This document shows positions 1 to 10,100 of a stretch of DNA of 23,382 nucleotides, one piece after another. The translations under genes and the position numbers were made by a program. The stretch covers positions 1 through 23,382 of the forward strand of contig RXOD01004367.1 in the NCBI GenBank assembly GCA_005223375.1, written 5' to 3'. Numbering within the stretch: the first letter of the stretch is position 1; the number at the start of each line of letters is the position of its first letter. The notes under the pieces were generated by a model that worked only from the letters and a program-made list of their open reading frames with translations, had not been told where the DNA came from and ran no database searches. The stretch is from Amoebophrya sp. AT5.2. Lineage: Eukaryota > Sar > Dinophyceae > Syndiniales > Amoebophryaceae.

Positions 1-81
1 CCCCAAAGGCCGCATGGCCTCCTAAGCAAGCAGAAGCCACGCAGCTGCTGCCTGATCTTCCGCCGGGCGTCCTCGTTACAA

Positions 82-2365
82 TTATTTTGAAGTACTTCCG
101 GGTGAAGTAGAATAAATGGCCATACGCGCCATCTCTTCCGTCGGTGGGTTCAGCCCCGAGCCGACGCCCAGTTTCGTGATATGCGCGGCCCAGAGCACCA
201 TGATGCTCCGCTTCCCATAGACCACGTGGAAAATCCAGTCCGCGAACGCCTCGGTGAGGACGAAATGCGGTTGCCGAGGATCCTGATCTACTTGGTCATC
301 CTCATCTTCATCTTCATCTTTATCTTCCCCGCCGGAAGATGAAGTAGAACGACCCGACGTTTGGAGCTTCTTCTTCTGATCATGATGATCAAGATCGGTT
401 CCTTCGGTCGTGGCGTGCGGATCCTCTAAGATCTTGAGGTTGACGCCCATCGCTGGACACAGCTCGCGGCTGGCACCGTGGTAGAACTTAGAAAACTGGC
501 GCAGGCAGACGTCCATCCTCAGTCCCACCGGCGTGATGCACGCGCTCCGCAGACGCATAAGTTCCAACTCCTCGCGCTCCTCCGACGAGCACGGCGGATA
601 TCTGGTGTGCTCCTGCAAATCTTCTTTGTGCATGTTCTTGTGCTCCTCGTTTGTATCTTCTCGTCCACTAATATCTTGTCGTCCTGGCGGGGCTCCTCGT
701 CGACCCCAAAGTCGGCTTTCCATGCTCCTTGTGTCGGTGAGCGGTCCGAAGTAGGCGGTGAGGCCGCGAACGGCGATGCCTTTGGTCCACAGGTCCAGGT
801 GGTCCCGCGCGTGGCGATCGAACTCCGTGGAGTAATCCTCGGTCAGGAAGGGGGGGCCGGGAGAAGATGAATCTTCTTGTTCTGCTGATCGGCGAGCTTC
901 CTTCCTTCCTTTCGACGACTTCGAAGCAAGATGCTTGCGGTAGGCGGCCCGGCAGGCGTCGCACGGTCGCCCAGCAGTGCACTCAGTGAAGCGCTCGGGG
1001 GTACCACCTTCAACAAATTTTGTGTGCGTGACGTCTACATCATTGTGTTTCTCATTTTTTCGAGGTTCGAATGAGGCAACAAACAAACAGAGACGACAAG
1101 AAAGAAGCACCTTCGTCCCTTTCACGCTCTCCGTGCGGACTTTTCCCGCCATGTTCTCCACTTTCCACCCCCGCAATCACCCCTTTCAGTGCTCTCCCGC
1201 TCCGCTCGGTTTGCCCGCAGTAAAACGCGCCTTTGCCGTTATCAGCATCCTCGTCAAATCTCATCAGCCGGCCGTCTGCGTTCACAAAAGTTTCGTCCGG
1301 ATCCGCAAACCCCACGTACGGTATCCGCAGTGCCAAGAACACTCGTCCCGGCGACAAAAACGTGTCCGGTTCGTTGTGGAGAAACACCAGACTCACCTCG
1401 TGCAGGCTCATCCGCATCCAGCGCTTCATCCGCAAAACGATCTGCGTGATCTGTGACGGCTCCTTCTGGAAGTACCCGGACAACAGCCGCTTCTTCGATT
1501 TCTGTGCGTAGGCAACGACTCTTGCTGCGCGTTCTTCCCATTGCGAAGGCGGGACGAACTTCACCTCCAGGTGCGCGCCGTGCACCTCAATCTCGAGAAA
1601 CGGCGATTTCTCCTTGGAGTCGCCTGGTGGAGCGTTTCTCCGCTGCTCTTCGAGTTGATCGTGAGACTTTAGTAGGCAATCCCAAGAGAACTTTACCTTG
1701 ATGCGCTTGATGGTTCCGCGAACAACGGTGAGCGGGAGCGCGTCGGCGAAAAGGAGGGAGAGAAGCTCGTCGCTTAGCTTTACCTGATATTTGCAGCGAT
1801 GGGAACTCTTAGTACTCGCTGAGGGTCGTGGGTGCATGCTCCCATTCGAGTTAGCTCCGTGTTGTTCGTCCCACACAATGAATACGTCTGAAGAAGTAGC
1901 AATGGATCTACCTCAACCAACATTTCAAGCACTAGCATAATTGACAACTTCAAGTTCACCTTTACCCTTGACAGAACGGCTTTCAAAATGCTATCAGCAT
2001 CAACAATCTCGGTCTCCTGCAATCGAATCCATCGGGGCGATTGAAATTGAAAAATCGAAATCCCGTAAAGTTACTATCATGGCAAGAAGATCTTCCCATA
2101 GAATCAATACGTCCCACATGTTGATGGTCGGCGTGTCTGTGAAGAACTCACCAGTGAAATTGTTGCCCCAGTCCACACCGATCACACTCTTCATGATTAA
2201 CTTCTTCACCGCCGACATCCGCAGGGACAAAGCCCCGCCAACCGAGGCGAGCAGCTGCGACATCTTGATGTTCAAGAACGCCGCGTTTGCGTAGTTCTCC
2301 GCCGAACTACCCGGGCCGTCGACTACTGTAACTTCTTCAAATCCATCAATTCCTATTCCAAGCAC
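82..2365 (-). CDS. VPS13/chorein-like lipid-transfer protein, N-terminal part, multi-exon
   Basis: VPS13 proteins are rod-shaped bridges that move lipids between organelle membranes. The exon at about 1162-1783 reads VKLSDELLSLLF, then LPLTVVRGTIKRIKVKFSW, which fits the chorein_N pattern (LP followed by a VxxGxIxxLxxxxPW-like stretch), then an LEIEVHGAHLEV strand and a later LHEVSLVFLHNEP segment where VPS13 has its conserved ISDVHIRYED-type block. The exon at 82-1007 has an acidic low-complexity run and GIAVRGLTAYFGPLT, which matches the VPS13 block ending in YWNPLT. Upstream, 2152-2365 reads KSVIGVDWGNNFT and may supply the WGG-type strand. Exon joins I can read in frame: 2152/1979, 1966/1783 and 1162/1007. 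The true start lies upstream of 2365 and was not found. The reading frame stops at 82, but VPS13 proteins are far longer, so further exons probably lie beyond the left edge or the gene is a short paralogue. Family assignment is by motif memory, not a search. Confidence 0.6.
1008..1161 (-). other. Intron in VPS13-like gene (GT-AG reading)
   Basis: The reading frame must shift between the two VPS13-like exons. A GT-AG intron from 1161 to 1008 (donor GAAA|GTGGAG, acceptor GAAG|GTGGTA) joins them in frame. An alternative join uses a 7-bp direct repeat, CCGAGCG on the minus strand (copies at 992-998 and 1203-1209). It sits in the same codon phase on both sides and would give TERFTECTAG across the junction. 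I cannot tell which is used. Confidence 0.4.
1784..1965 (-). other. GT-AG intron in VPS13-like gene with direct repeat at both ends
   Basis: Donor TCAAGG|GTAAAG, acceptor ATATCAG|GTAAAG, phase 0 on both sides, giving AVLSR-VKLSDEL. The 7-mer GGTAAAG spans both junctions, so the spliced product is the same whether the cut is at GT-AG or elsewhere within the repeat. Confidence 0.55.
1980..2151 (-). other. Possible GT-AG intron preceding a 14-nt microexon
   Basis: Donor CACTG|GTGAGT at 2151 is strong. The only nearby acceptor that keeps the chorein frame is TTTGAAAG|CC at 1980, which leaves an exon of only 14 nt (1966-1979) before the next intron. Another acceptor (TTGCAG|GAG at 2017) gives a 51-nt exon reading ETEIVDADSILKAVLSR, but it is out of phase with this donor. 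One of the two must be wrong, or splicing is non-canonical. Confidence 0.3.
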
Positions 2366-3433
2366 GTAAACGTACTAGCACGACACGGGCAGCAACAGCA
2401 GGAGGAGGAGGAGCTTCTTGATCTCGACGCTACAAACATAGTCGTCACTTTCGCTTTGGAGCCAGCCTTCGGCACGCCTTTACGATCCGGTGGCTGGTTG
2501 CCCTGTTCTCTCGTCGAGCACCAGCTGGCGACGGCGACACAAAAATCCGCCGGAGGACAAGAAAAACGTCCTGCTCATCTTGCCGAGGCGCTTTGCTCGC
2601 AAGGGGGCAGCCGCGTCGCAACCTCGGAGGGAGCACAGCACGCTTCCGCGTTCGCCGTCGCCGGTTTCAGTGACATGATCACATCCATTCTGGTGGCCAA
2701 GGAAGATTGTGGAGGCTGCATCAGCAATACATGAATCGATTTTCCAATGTACTGGCCGCGCCGTGCAAATGTGTAGCTCGAGCTCCTGTGCCTCTCCTCC
2801 ACCTAAAAAATAAAACTACACTCCCGATTCCTACTAGAAGTCGAAGCGCCTTTTAGACTAGGACTTCTACCTAAACGTAATATAAGGGGATCCTATATAT
2901 CGATCGAGGATTCCGATAGCGGTAGGGGATCACGTGCTGGGGGCCGTCTTGTAAACAGCACGACGAAACGACGGAAACCACGGCAAAAACGCGGACACGG
3001 GTTGCACTCATGCCGAGGACTGTGAATGGTACTTCTTCATCGGCCACGGTGGACGTGGAAATTGCATCGACTCGCCGACGACCACGTCGAGGTGGAGTTT
3101 TAAAACACGTAGATGCCGCCGTCTCTTCACGACGCATGATGTTGTAGATCCCACCGGCCCTTGTTCGCGCCTCTTGCACGCATAATTCAACGTGTGGTCC
3201 TCGAACACCCTTTCATTGTCTTTGTCTTCACCAACGGATCTTGCTGCATCCGCCGCGGCCTGCTCTTTTCTATCGAGGTGAAATTCGTGTCGTCAGGTTT
3301 GTTTCATTCTATGCCGAAAACGGCCGCGCGTGACGAGAGCAGCTGCCCCGGGCTCATTTTCGTCAATTTTGTGTACTTAAGTGACGGTAACCAACCAAAA
3401 GCGGAAAAGTCACGAGGAAGATCTATCTTCGTC
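2366..3433. other. Stretch without a supported gene; possible 5' exons
   Basis: GC-rich blocks at about 2450-2690 and 3000-3140 look exon-like. On the minus strand an ATG at 3011 starts MSATRVRVFAVVSVVSS, which looks like a short signal peptide, but no downstream frame is recognisable. A purine-rich AGG/AGC run lies near 2395-2415. A short inverted repeat (TAGAAGTC/GACTTCTA, 19-nt spacer) sits near 2836-2870. None of this is enough to name a gene. Missing 5' exons of the VPS13-like gene could be here. Confidence 0.3.
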
Positions 3434-4380
3434 CTACATGCCGTACACGATACTGAGGAAGGTCCTTCCGTCCACATTGAAGCCCTGCAGTTCCTGCAGG
3501 CACTTTTGCGCGTGGTCCTCGTGCCGGAACTCCACTTTCATGCGGTTCTGCGTCGCAAAGTGCTTTACCTCCTCCAACCCCGGAAACTGCTCGAAGAGCG
3601 GCCGCATAACCTCCTCCGTCAAAAACTCGCTGAGGTTCTCGATCACCAGGGTCGTGGAAACGTCGCCGACCTGGCGATGGATTTTGTTTTTTTCGATTTT
3701 TTATATACCAAGGATCATCATGGTCGATGATGCAATTCATTTTTTTAATTTCCTTTTCCGCAAGGGCAAGCGTTTGCTCGCGGCTGTCGCACTGGAAAGA
3801 ATATAACGAGGAAATATTCGAAGAGCATACGGATACATTGATACGGTCCGAAGATCTTGTTCTCACATCACAAACTACATTTTGAAAATTTTGCTTGTGG
3901 TACGTTTTTGTTCACGACTGCTCCCCCTCGTCCCGCTCCCACGTCCTCCAGAAGGCTGTCCGCTTGCCTGATCGTGATCTTCCCGCCGGCCGCTCCCCTG
4001 TCCGCCAAGTTTTTGTTTTTCCGTGCGTTCAGCGCTGCGAAATCGTAGGTGCCGTCCTGGAGGCAGGCGGCGTCTGATCGTTTCCTCGCGAAGTGCACGC
4101 AGATTTCTCGGCCGAAGAACTTGAACCCATTTAGTCTCGTCTTCGCCGTGTTTGCGTTCGCTTCGTCCGCGAACACGACGAAGGCTATCTGCTTCATCAA
4201 GCTCATCGGCTTGCTGTACTTCGGGTGGATGGCCTTCGTCTGAGACCGCTCCTTCTTCACCGTAATCTGGAGGATGTGCCCAAAGGGAACAAACAGCTCG
4301 TACAAGGAATTCTCCAAGTCGTGCCGCTTCACAGCGTGGTCCAGGTTGCCCACGAACAGAGTTTCGTGCCGCTGCTCCAT
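3434..4380 (-). CDS. U1A/U2B''-type spliceosomal RNA-binding protein, two RRMs, two exons
   Basis: This family binds stem-loops of U1 or U2 snRNA in the spliceosome. Exon 1 is 3904-4380 (159 codons, ATG at 4380) and exon 2 is 3434-3670 (78 codons plus stop), joined in phase 0 to give 237 aa, close to U2B'' length. RRM1 (about residues 6-98) has RNP2 TLFVGNLDHAV, the family-typical LENSLYELFVPFGHILQI helix and strand, and an RNP1-like KQIAFVVF, followed by NGFKFFGREICVHFARKRSD. The loop before RNP1 is about 15 residues longer than in animal U1A. A charged linker (about 99-159) leads to RRM2 (about 164-237) with VIENLSEFLTEEVMRPLFEQFPGLEEVKHF and a final LQGF-VDGR-LSIVYGM; the LFEQFPG block is characteristic of this family. 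Whether it is the U1 or the U2 protein cannot be told by eye. The exon junction joins linker to VGDVSTTLVIENL. Confidence 0.88.
3671..3903 (-). other. GT-AG intron in the RRM gene
   Basis: 233 nt, AT-rich, donor AAAAAC|GTACCA, acceptor CATCGCCAG|GTCGG, phase 0. Splicing restores a complete second RRM. I see no terminal inverted repeats in it. Confidence 0.8.
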
Positions 4381-4770
4381 TTTTCCGATTAAATAATATG
4401 AAGGTAAGTACGACTTACAGGCACTTCTGAGACTGAGTTCTTGATGCTACTCCTAGCCTAGCGAACTATGAGTATGAGGCAGAGGCGGTGGCGGTTGTTC
4501 TTGATCTTGACATCAATTAGTCTACAACTTGCGAAACCATCGTCGTTCTCGGTTCGAAATAGAAAAACCCAGATTCCGATTTTTCACTGGTTCGATTTCT
4601 TCTTGCATTGAGTTCTGGTATCGCAAATCCGCCACTAAAAGAGGACCATTCACATTGGATGTGGACGAATTTGAAATAAAAAGATTTATACAAGAACAAG
4701 AAGTAGCAGTAGCTAGTAGAACTGTAGAACTATAAGTAGAAGTTGAAGTAGTACTAGAATTACTAGGTCC

Positions 4771-4800
4771 GTGCCGCTTCACGCTGAGATCGAGATTGCC
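4771..4800 (-). pseudogene. Decayed fragment of the neighbouring U1A/U2B''-type gene (start of RRM1)
   Basis: Thirty bases match 4321-4350 in the intact gene at 23 positions, the first 12 of them consecutively. Read on the minus strand in the same frame this gives GNLDLSVKRHGPSNS against GNLDHAVKRHDLENS in the gene. The flanks are unrelated: upstream is KKEKLNR, downstream is a Ser/Thr-coding TTCTACTTC-type run. It is the RNP2 edge of RRM1 only and cannot fold as an RRM. It is best read as the remnant of a local duplication. Confidence 0.55.
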
Positions 4801-4951
4801 CGTTCTATTGAGTTTTTCTTTTTTTGATCTGCACTGCTGGATCAGAACGAAGACCACCATAGGATTGCTCTTGTTGCGTTGAAGATGCGGAGTCAGAAGA
4901 CATAGATCTGTTGTACGAGCACGAGCAGTAGACAGATCTGTAGTTTTGTCA

Positions 4952-5016
4952 GGCAGTGCAAAGAACTGTTTCGGCAGTGGAAAGATCAGTTTTGCCAGTC
5001 ACTGGAAAAATCTCTT
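4952..5016. repeat. Short imperfect tandem repeat, about 21-nt unit
   Basis: Units at 4952-4972 and 4973-4993 match at about 17 of 21 positions, both opening GGCAGTG, and a more diverged third follows (GCCAGTCACTGGAAAAATC). No known function. Confidence 0.4.
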
Positions 5017-7154
5017 TGCGTTTTGCCACTGGACGCAAATTGGAGGAACCGCCCGCGCCTACCTCTTCTTCTTGGCCCATGATGCTGCATCATGCTCACG
5101 CCACACTTTTTTGTTTTTATTTCGGTTTTTACTGCCACCAGTGCCATAGTTCGCGAAGGTATTGATTTCTCAAACGGGAAAAGCTGACTCGTTCTTCTCG
5201 ACGACGAGGCAGCATGGTTTTTGATGCCCATCTATGCATCGGGGGAGAAATTACAAATTTTCGAACTCAGTGCGATTCGGTTACGCAGAAAGCAGGGAGG
5301 AAGTCCTCGCATTCAACTTCTCATACTTCTGTGCTGACAGTCATCTGTGTCTGTCTGTCATGCGGGCTACTTTCGGAGGCATAAAAAAATCGTCTCTTGT
5401 GGAAGTGGAGTGTGTAAGTAAGGACAACAAATCAACGAACTGTACTTTCTTCGATGACTGACACCTAAAATAAGTATTGGCAGCTTGCTAGACCAGACCA
5501 CACAAGGCACTGATCATTCATCGACCATCTTCAAAACGAGCGAGGGCTCTGGTTGTCGCCGAAACGCTAAGCCATAAATCGATGAAGGTAGAAGCAGAAC
5601 AAGGCCGTCACATCCAAAAGCAAACCGAGTTGAAATTCGCGGGAGGCAGAGGGGAAGCGAGCTGGAATGAAGCGTGCTGTTCGAACTACTTAGACTTACC
5701 TTGCTTCTAGAGCGCACAGACGATAATTTTTTGATGCCTGCCGCCGCAAGAGCACAAAAAGAGGTGCGCCGAGGCGCTGGTGCTTTCTTACGTGGCAACG
5801 GCATCGGCAAGGAAAATGAAGATGATCTAGTACTAGTACATCGAGCATGTTATTGTGGCAGGTAGCAACCACGTTGGCACTTGTTTATCAGAACCTTCCT
5901 TGGTCCTTGTTGTTTGGGTAGTACTATTGACCGCCACAGATAGTATCTAAATCGAAATCCGGCAACAGATTCAACATTGGCTCCAAGAAAGTACTTGTTC
6001 TAACTTCATCTTTGCTTGCCAGGGCCAGTAGTTCGAGTTACTAAGAAGCCGACGTCTGTAAAAATCTGCTATATGCACAACAATAACAAACGAAAGCGAA
6101 ACTATAATCAGTGCCCTTACAGCTTGAGCCTGCATGATATTCCGTCGTGGTAAAGATGTCAGATGCCAGAGGACGTGCGGGACGATGGCGCACTGGTTGC
6201 TGAGCATCCGCCAGCGCTCCCCTTGTTGGCGCCGGCGGCGACTCCTCAGCAACGCATCGATCCTCGGACATCAGCTTTACACCTTAAAAAAGTTTCTTAT
6301 CCGATATAACTGACGAAAACTGCAAAAAAGTGGACTCTCCAACGAAACCTACTTACAACTTATGAATGTTTGTATAGCTTATGCTTACTATGAACCGCGA
6401 AGAGCATCACGATCAGTCATCTCGTTCCGCGGGGAAACATGGGGTCGGAAGAACAAGAAGGCATTTACATTACAACCATAAGTATCTCGCTCCGACCCTA
6501 CGTCTTCCCGCGTAAAGCTGCTCCAGTGGGCCACTACTGAGTGGTCCTGTAGGTCGTGCGTACCACGAAACAAACGAAACCGAAGGAAAGAAATGAAAAC
6601 AAAATCAAATGTCTGACTGTCGGCCGGAAAATGTAAAAGTTATGGATACAGTTTGCATTCTGTCGAGTAGAACCCGACGCATGTCTTTTTCCGCGCTTCA
6701 CCACGATCAGGCGAAAGATGTGTTTCTGCAAAGTCAACGCCGATTGCCATTGGTCTATGTTGAGGTTTGTGTTGGGGCTTGATACGCATGGTAGTGCTTC
6801 TTTTCCTCGTGTTGATGCGAAGGGATTGTATGCAGTCGCTACAACCACAGGAGTTTTCGTTTTCCAACGACCAGCCGCGATACACTGTAAAACCTCCTCC
6901 TAGCTAGTCCTTCTGGCGGTGACGCTCCTTGTGTCACTGTCGATGTCGTGGTCTCCACTGGATCTACTTTTATGCATATCCATTTATGGATTGTAGGTCT
7001 CCTCGGTTTGCTCCACACTGATCATGATATTCCCAAACATAGCTACACTGACGAGTAGAGTAGATGAGCTTCTTAGCTCTGTATAATGCATAAAAGACAG
7101 TTTCGCTTGGCCACCGTCGCGGCATGAGTAGAAATCTTCCGATTATAGCCCGGA

Positions 7155-10100
7155 CTACGCCCCTCCGCGCCTGGACGCTCCATGCCCCTCTGAAGATAAA
7201 ATCGGTCCTCCAAGCGACATTGCCGCCCTCGCTTGATACGTGGTCGTGGTGTACCCCGCAGCGCCGGAGGGGCCTGCCGCATGTTGCGTTGCGGATCGAT
7301 GTGTTGCGTTGCGCGGATCCGCGTGTTGCGTTGCGCACGAGGTGGTGTACCCTGCAGCGCCGGAGGGGCCTGCCGCGACGTGGAACCTTCGCGGATCCGC
7401 GTGTTGCGTTGCGCACGATGGAGTCAGTTGCACCCCGGCTGCTGCGTGGTTCAGCACTTTCCTCGATATCGCTGAACCACAGCACGGAAAGAAGATCCGC
7501 GCGTCCATGTTGTTCGGCTGCTGGTGAACATGTGGTCCACCTTTGTTCAGGTCACCTCCGGAAACAAGGTTCGGCACGTCCTTCCCCTCTTTCGTTTGCG
7601 CGATGTACGCGACGCAGGCGTCGAAGCCCTGCTTCTCTGGCGGGAGCACCGTGCGGCAGATGGGACACTTGTGGTAGGACGAATCCGCAAGCATCCGCGC
7701 GTGCTTCTCGTTAGTCGGGTCCAACACCCCCTCGCACTGCTCGTGGTTCCAGTAGTGGAGGTGAAACAGGATGCGCTCCAGTTTCTCGTCCGCGACCGGC
7801 GGCGTAAGCAGCTCGTACTGCATCCGGTTGAAGAGGTAGTCGTCCCACTTCATGTAGGTGGAGTGGTGCAGCTTCACGACCGGCTCGCGGAGAGCGGGGG
7901 GAAACTGGATCGTGCACGACTGCTTGGTCTGTAACTGCGAAAGGGCGGAAGTTGTAGAAGCCGTCGTACTACTTTTCGTCGTCGGAGGATGAGGAGCCAC
8001 GAAGCTATGTTGGGGAAGCTGCTGTTCTTTCGGCGGGTCGTGCAGCTGGGTGGGAGAAAAAATGGAGGAGGCGGAGCTGGCGTGGGAGAGGCTGCCGGGC
8101 AGAGCAGTGGAACTGTCCGAACTCGTGGGCGCAGTCTGCGTCCTCTCTGTTGTTTCCACGTGAACCTCCGGGGACGACATCGTGAATCTTTTTTTTCGAC
8201 TTTCCACGTGAACCTCCGGGGAAGTGTCGCCGCTATCCTCCTCGGCCGTCAGAGGCGTCCCCGCTGCAGCGGGACGACCCGTCACTTCCGGGGCGAGTTC
8301 TTCAGGTGTCGCGGTCTGCCGCTGGGCCGTTCTTTCTTCCGGTGCAGCTGCAGCAAGAGGAAGAGCTGGTGCACCTCCGGCGGTAGATGAAGGGTCCTCG
8401 GCTCCACTTCCATCATCTTCCGAGTGCTTCGCTTCCACAGCATCTCGATCATCTCCTCCCCCTCCACAAACAGACGCTACTTGTTTCGTCTTCTCCGGAC
8501 TTCGATTCGCCTCCTCCTGCGTGTGCGTCAGCGTGTCAAAAACTACATCGGGCAAGGAAGCTGCAGCCTCCATTCCTCCTTCCAATCGCTCTACCAGGGA
8601 AAGGAGAAAGACCCGCAAGTCGGACACGAGTTTCTTGTTGTGGTCCTCGGGGTTTCGCGTTCGCATTTGCAATTGTTGGAGCGTCAGTTTCTCATCCGGC
8701 AACAGCCGCAATCTGTGGCTTTTCACCACCTCCATCAGGTACTTCAGGACCCGTTGCAGCCCTGCCTTCACCGCGGCCTGGGTCCCCAGTTTCGCGAGCG
8801 TCAGGCTTTCGAGCGATCGCTTCGCCGCCGCGGGAAGAATCACCTCCTCCGAGGTTTTCACAACATCATCGCCGGCGACAGCCGCCGGGGTAGACGGAGT
8901 AGAAGTAGAAGTTGTAGTTGTCGGGACGTCGAGAGAAACCACGCTAGCCGCAGACGCAGTGACAGCAGCATCGGTCGCCGCGGCAGCGGATGCCGCGGCG
9001 ACCGATGCTGGTGTCTCGTCCTCCTTCTCTTGCTCCTTGATTTTGTGTTCCGTGGTCTTCTTCTTCTCGGCGAGGACCTCCCCCTGCTGCCCGCCCCCGG
9101 CGCCCGGGGCTTTCCACACCTGACCGCTGTGGATTTCTTCGATCTTCTCCTGCAGGGCCTTCTCGAGTTTCTTCTTTTCCGCAGCCTTGATTTTTTCTAG
9201 TTTCTCCAGCGGCGGGCGGTCCAGTTCCTCCAGAGACCGCGAATCGATCTGCGGGTGCCAGAAGCGGATGAGGAGAATCACCCGTCGCTCGGGCGTCTTG
9301 TTCACCACTTCGTGCTCGAAACTGTCGTCGAACAGCAGGACCTTCCCCTGCTCCCACTGCTTCCAGTCCTGTCCCACCCGGATCGCGCAAACCCCCTCCG
9401 GTTGCTGCGAGAACGAAGCATTTGCTTTTTGGAGGAGGTTGAGCTTGTTGCTCATGCTCGTGTTCGTGATGCTGTTCATCCCCCCAGGTTGTTGATCATG
9501 TAGCTGGTCCACCCGCGGGTCTACTTCATCGTGCTTGCTGCCTGATTGCGGCTGGCCGTTGTTGCCGTGCCGACCGGTCGGGTTGCCGTTCTGGTCGAGG
9601 ATGCCGCTGCTTCTTGTTGATGTTCCGGGATGTTGACTCAAGCAGTTGAGGGTCGTGTTGCGGTTGCTCAAAGACGGATCGCCAAACAGCTGGCGCTTGT
9701 AGTCATCGACGCGCTTCTTCTTCTCCAGCTTCTTCTGCTCGACCGACTGGAAGGGGGGGTCGGCCGCGACCTTGCCAGCTTGGAATTCCACCGTCGTCGA
9801 GTGGAGGAAATAATTGGCATTTTTACAGGACGAATCCCCCCCCGACGAGAGAGCTACTTCCCCTGCAGATGACGATGTCCTCTGGGGATGAAAATCCGGC
9901 GACCGCGGCAGCGTAGTATCATCCGCCGTGATTGGGCCTCCGAGCCTTTGTTCGCAGAGCTCCGCGGCGGTGAGCCCGCCGCGTGTTGGGGATGGCCAGC
10001 CCCAGGTGCGCGGTGAGTCGCAAGTTGTTGGGCGCGCAGTGGGGGAGGATGTGGGAGTGCGGCGCGAGCTCCGAAATGATGATCTCGCCCTCGTTTTGTT

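Larger units (their letters stand above)
4381..7154. other. Long stretch without a supported gene
   Basis: Lower GC than the flanking genes, with many short stop-rich frames on both strands. Candidate fragments on the minus strand are 6127-6271, a GC-rich block opening with ATG at 6271 and followed by a GTAAGG donor-like site, and 5690-5810, which ends at AGCAAG|GTAAGT. Neither encodes a domain I recognise and I could not chain them into one frame. The stretch contains the decayed RRM scrap at 4771 and short imperfect repeats at 4952-5016. Confidence 0.4.

Noticed and set aside
3161..3806. Plus-strand frames at 3161-3730 and 3381-3806
   Set aside because: They run opposite the RRM2 exon and its intron and have no recognisable domain.
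5971..6271. Possible exon on the minus strand with GTAAGG donor-like site
   Set aside because: Two frames are equally open, no domain is recognisable, and no downstream exon joins convincingly.
7989..9200. Long plus-strand open frames overlapping the hydroxylase gene
   Set aside because: They are mirror frames of GC-rich minus-strand coding sequence, rich in Arg/Ser/Leu with no domain, while the minus strand carries the recognisable hydroxylase motifs.
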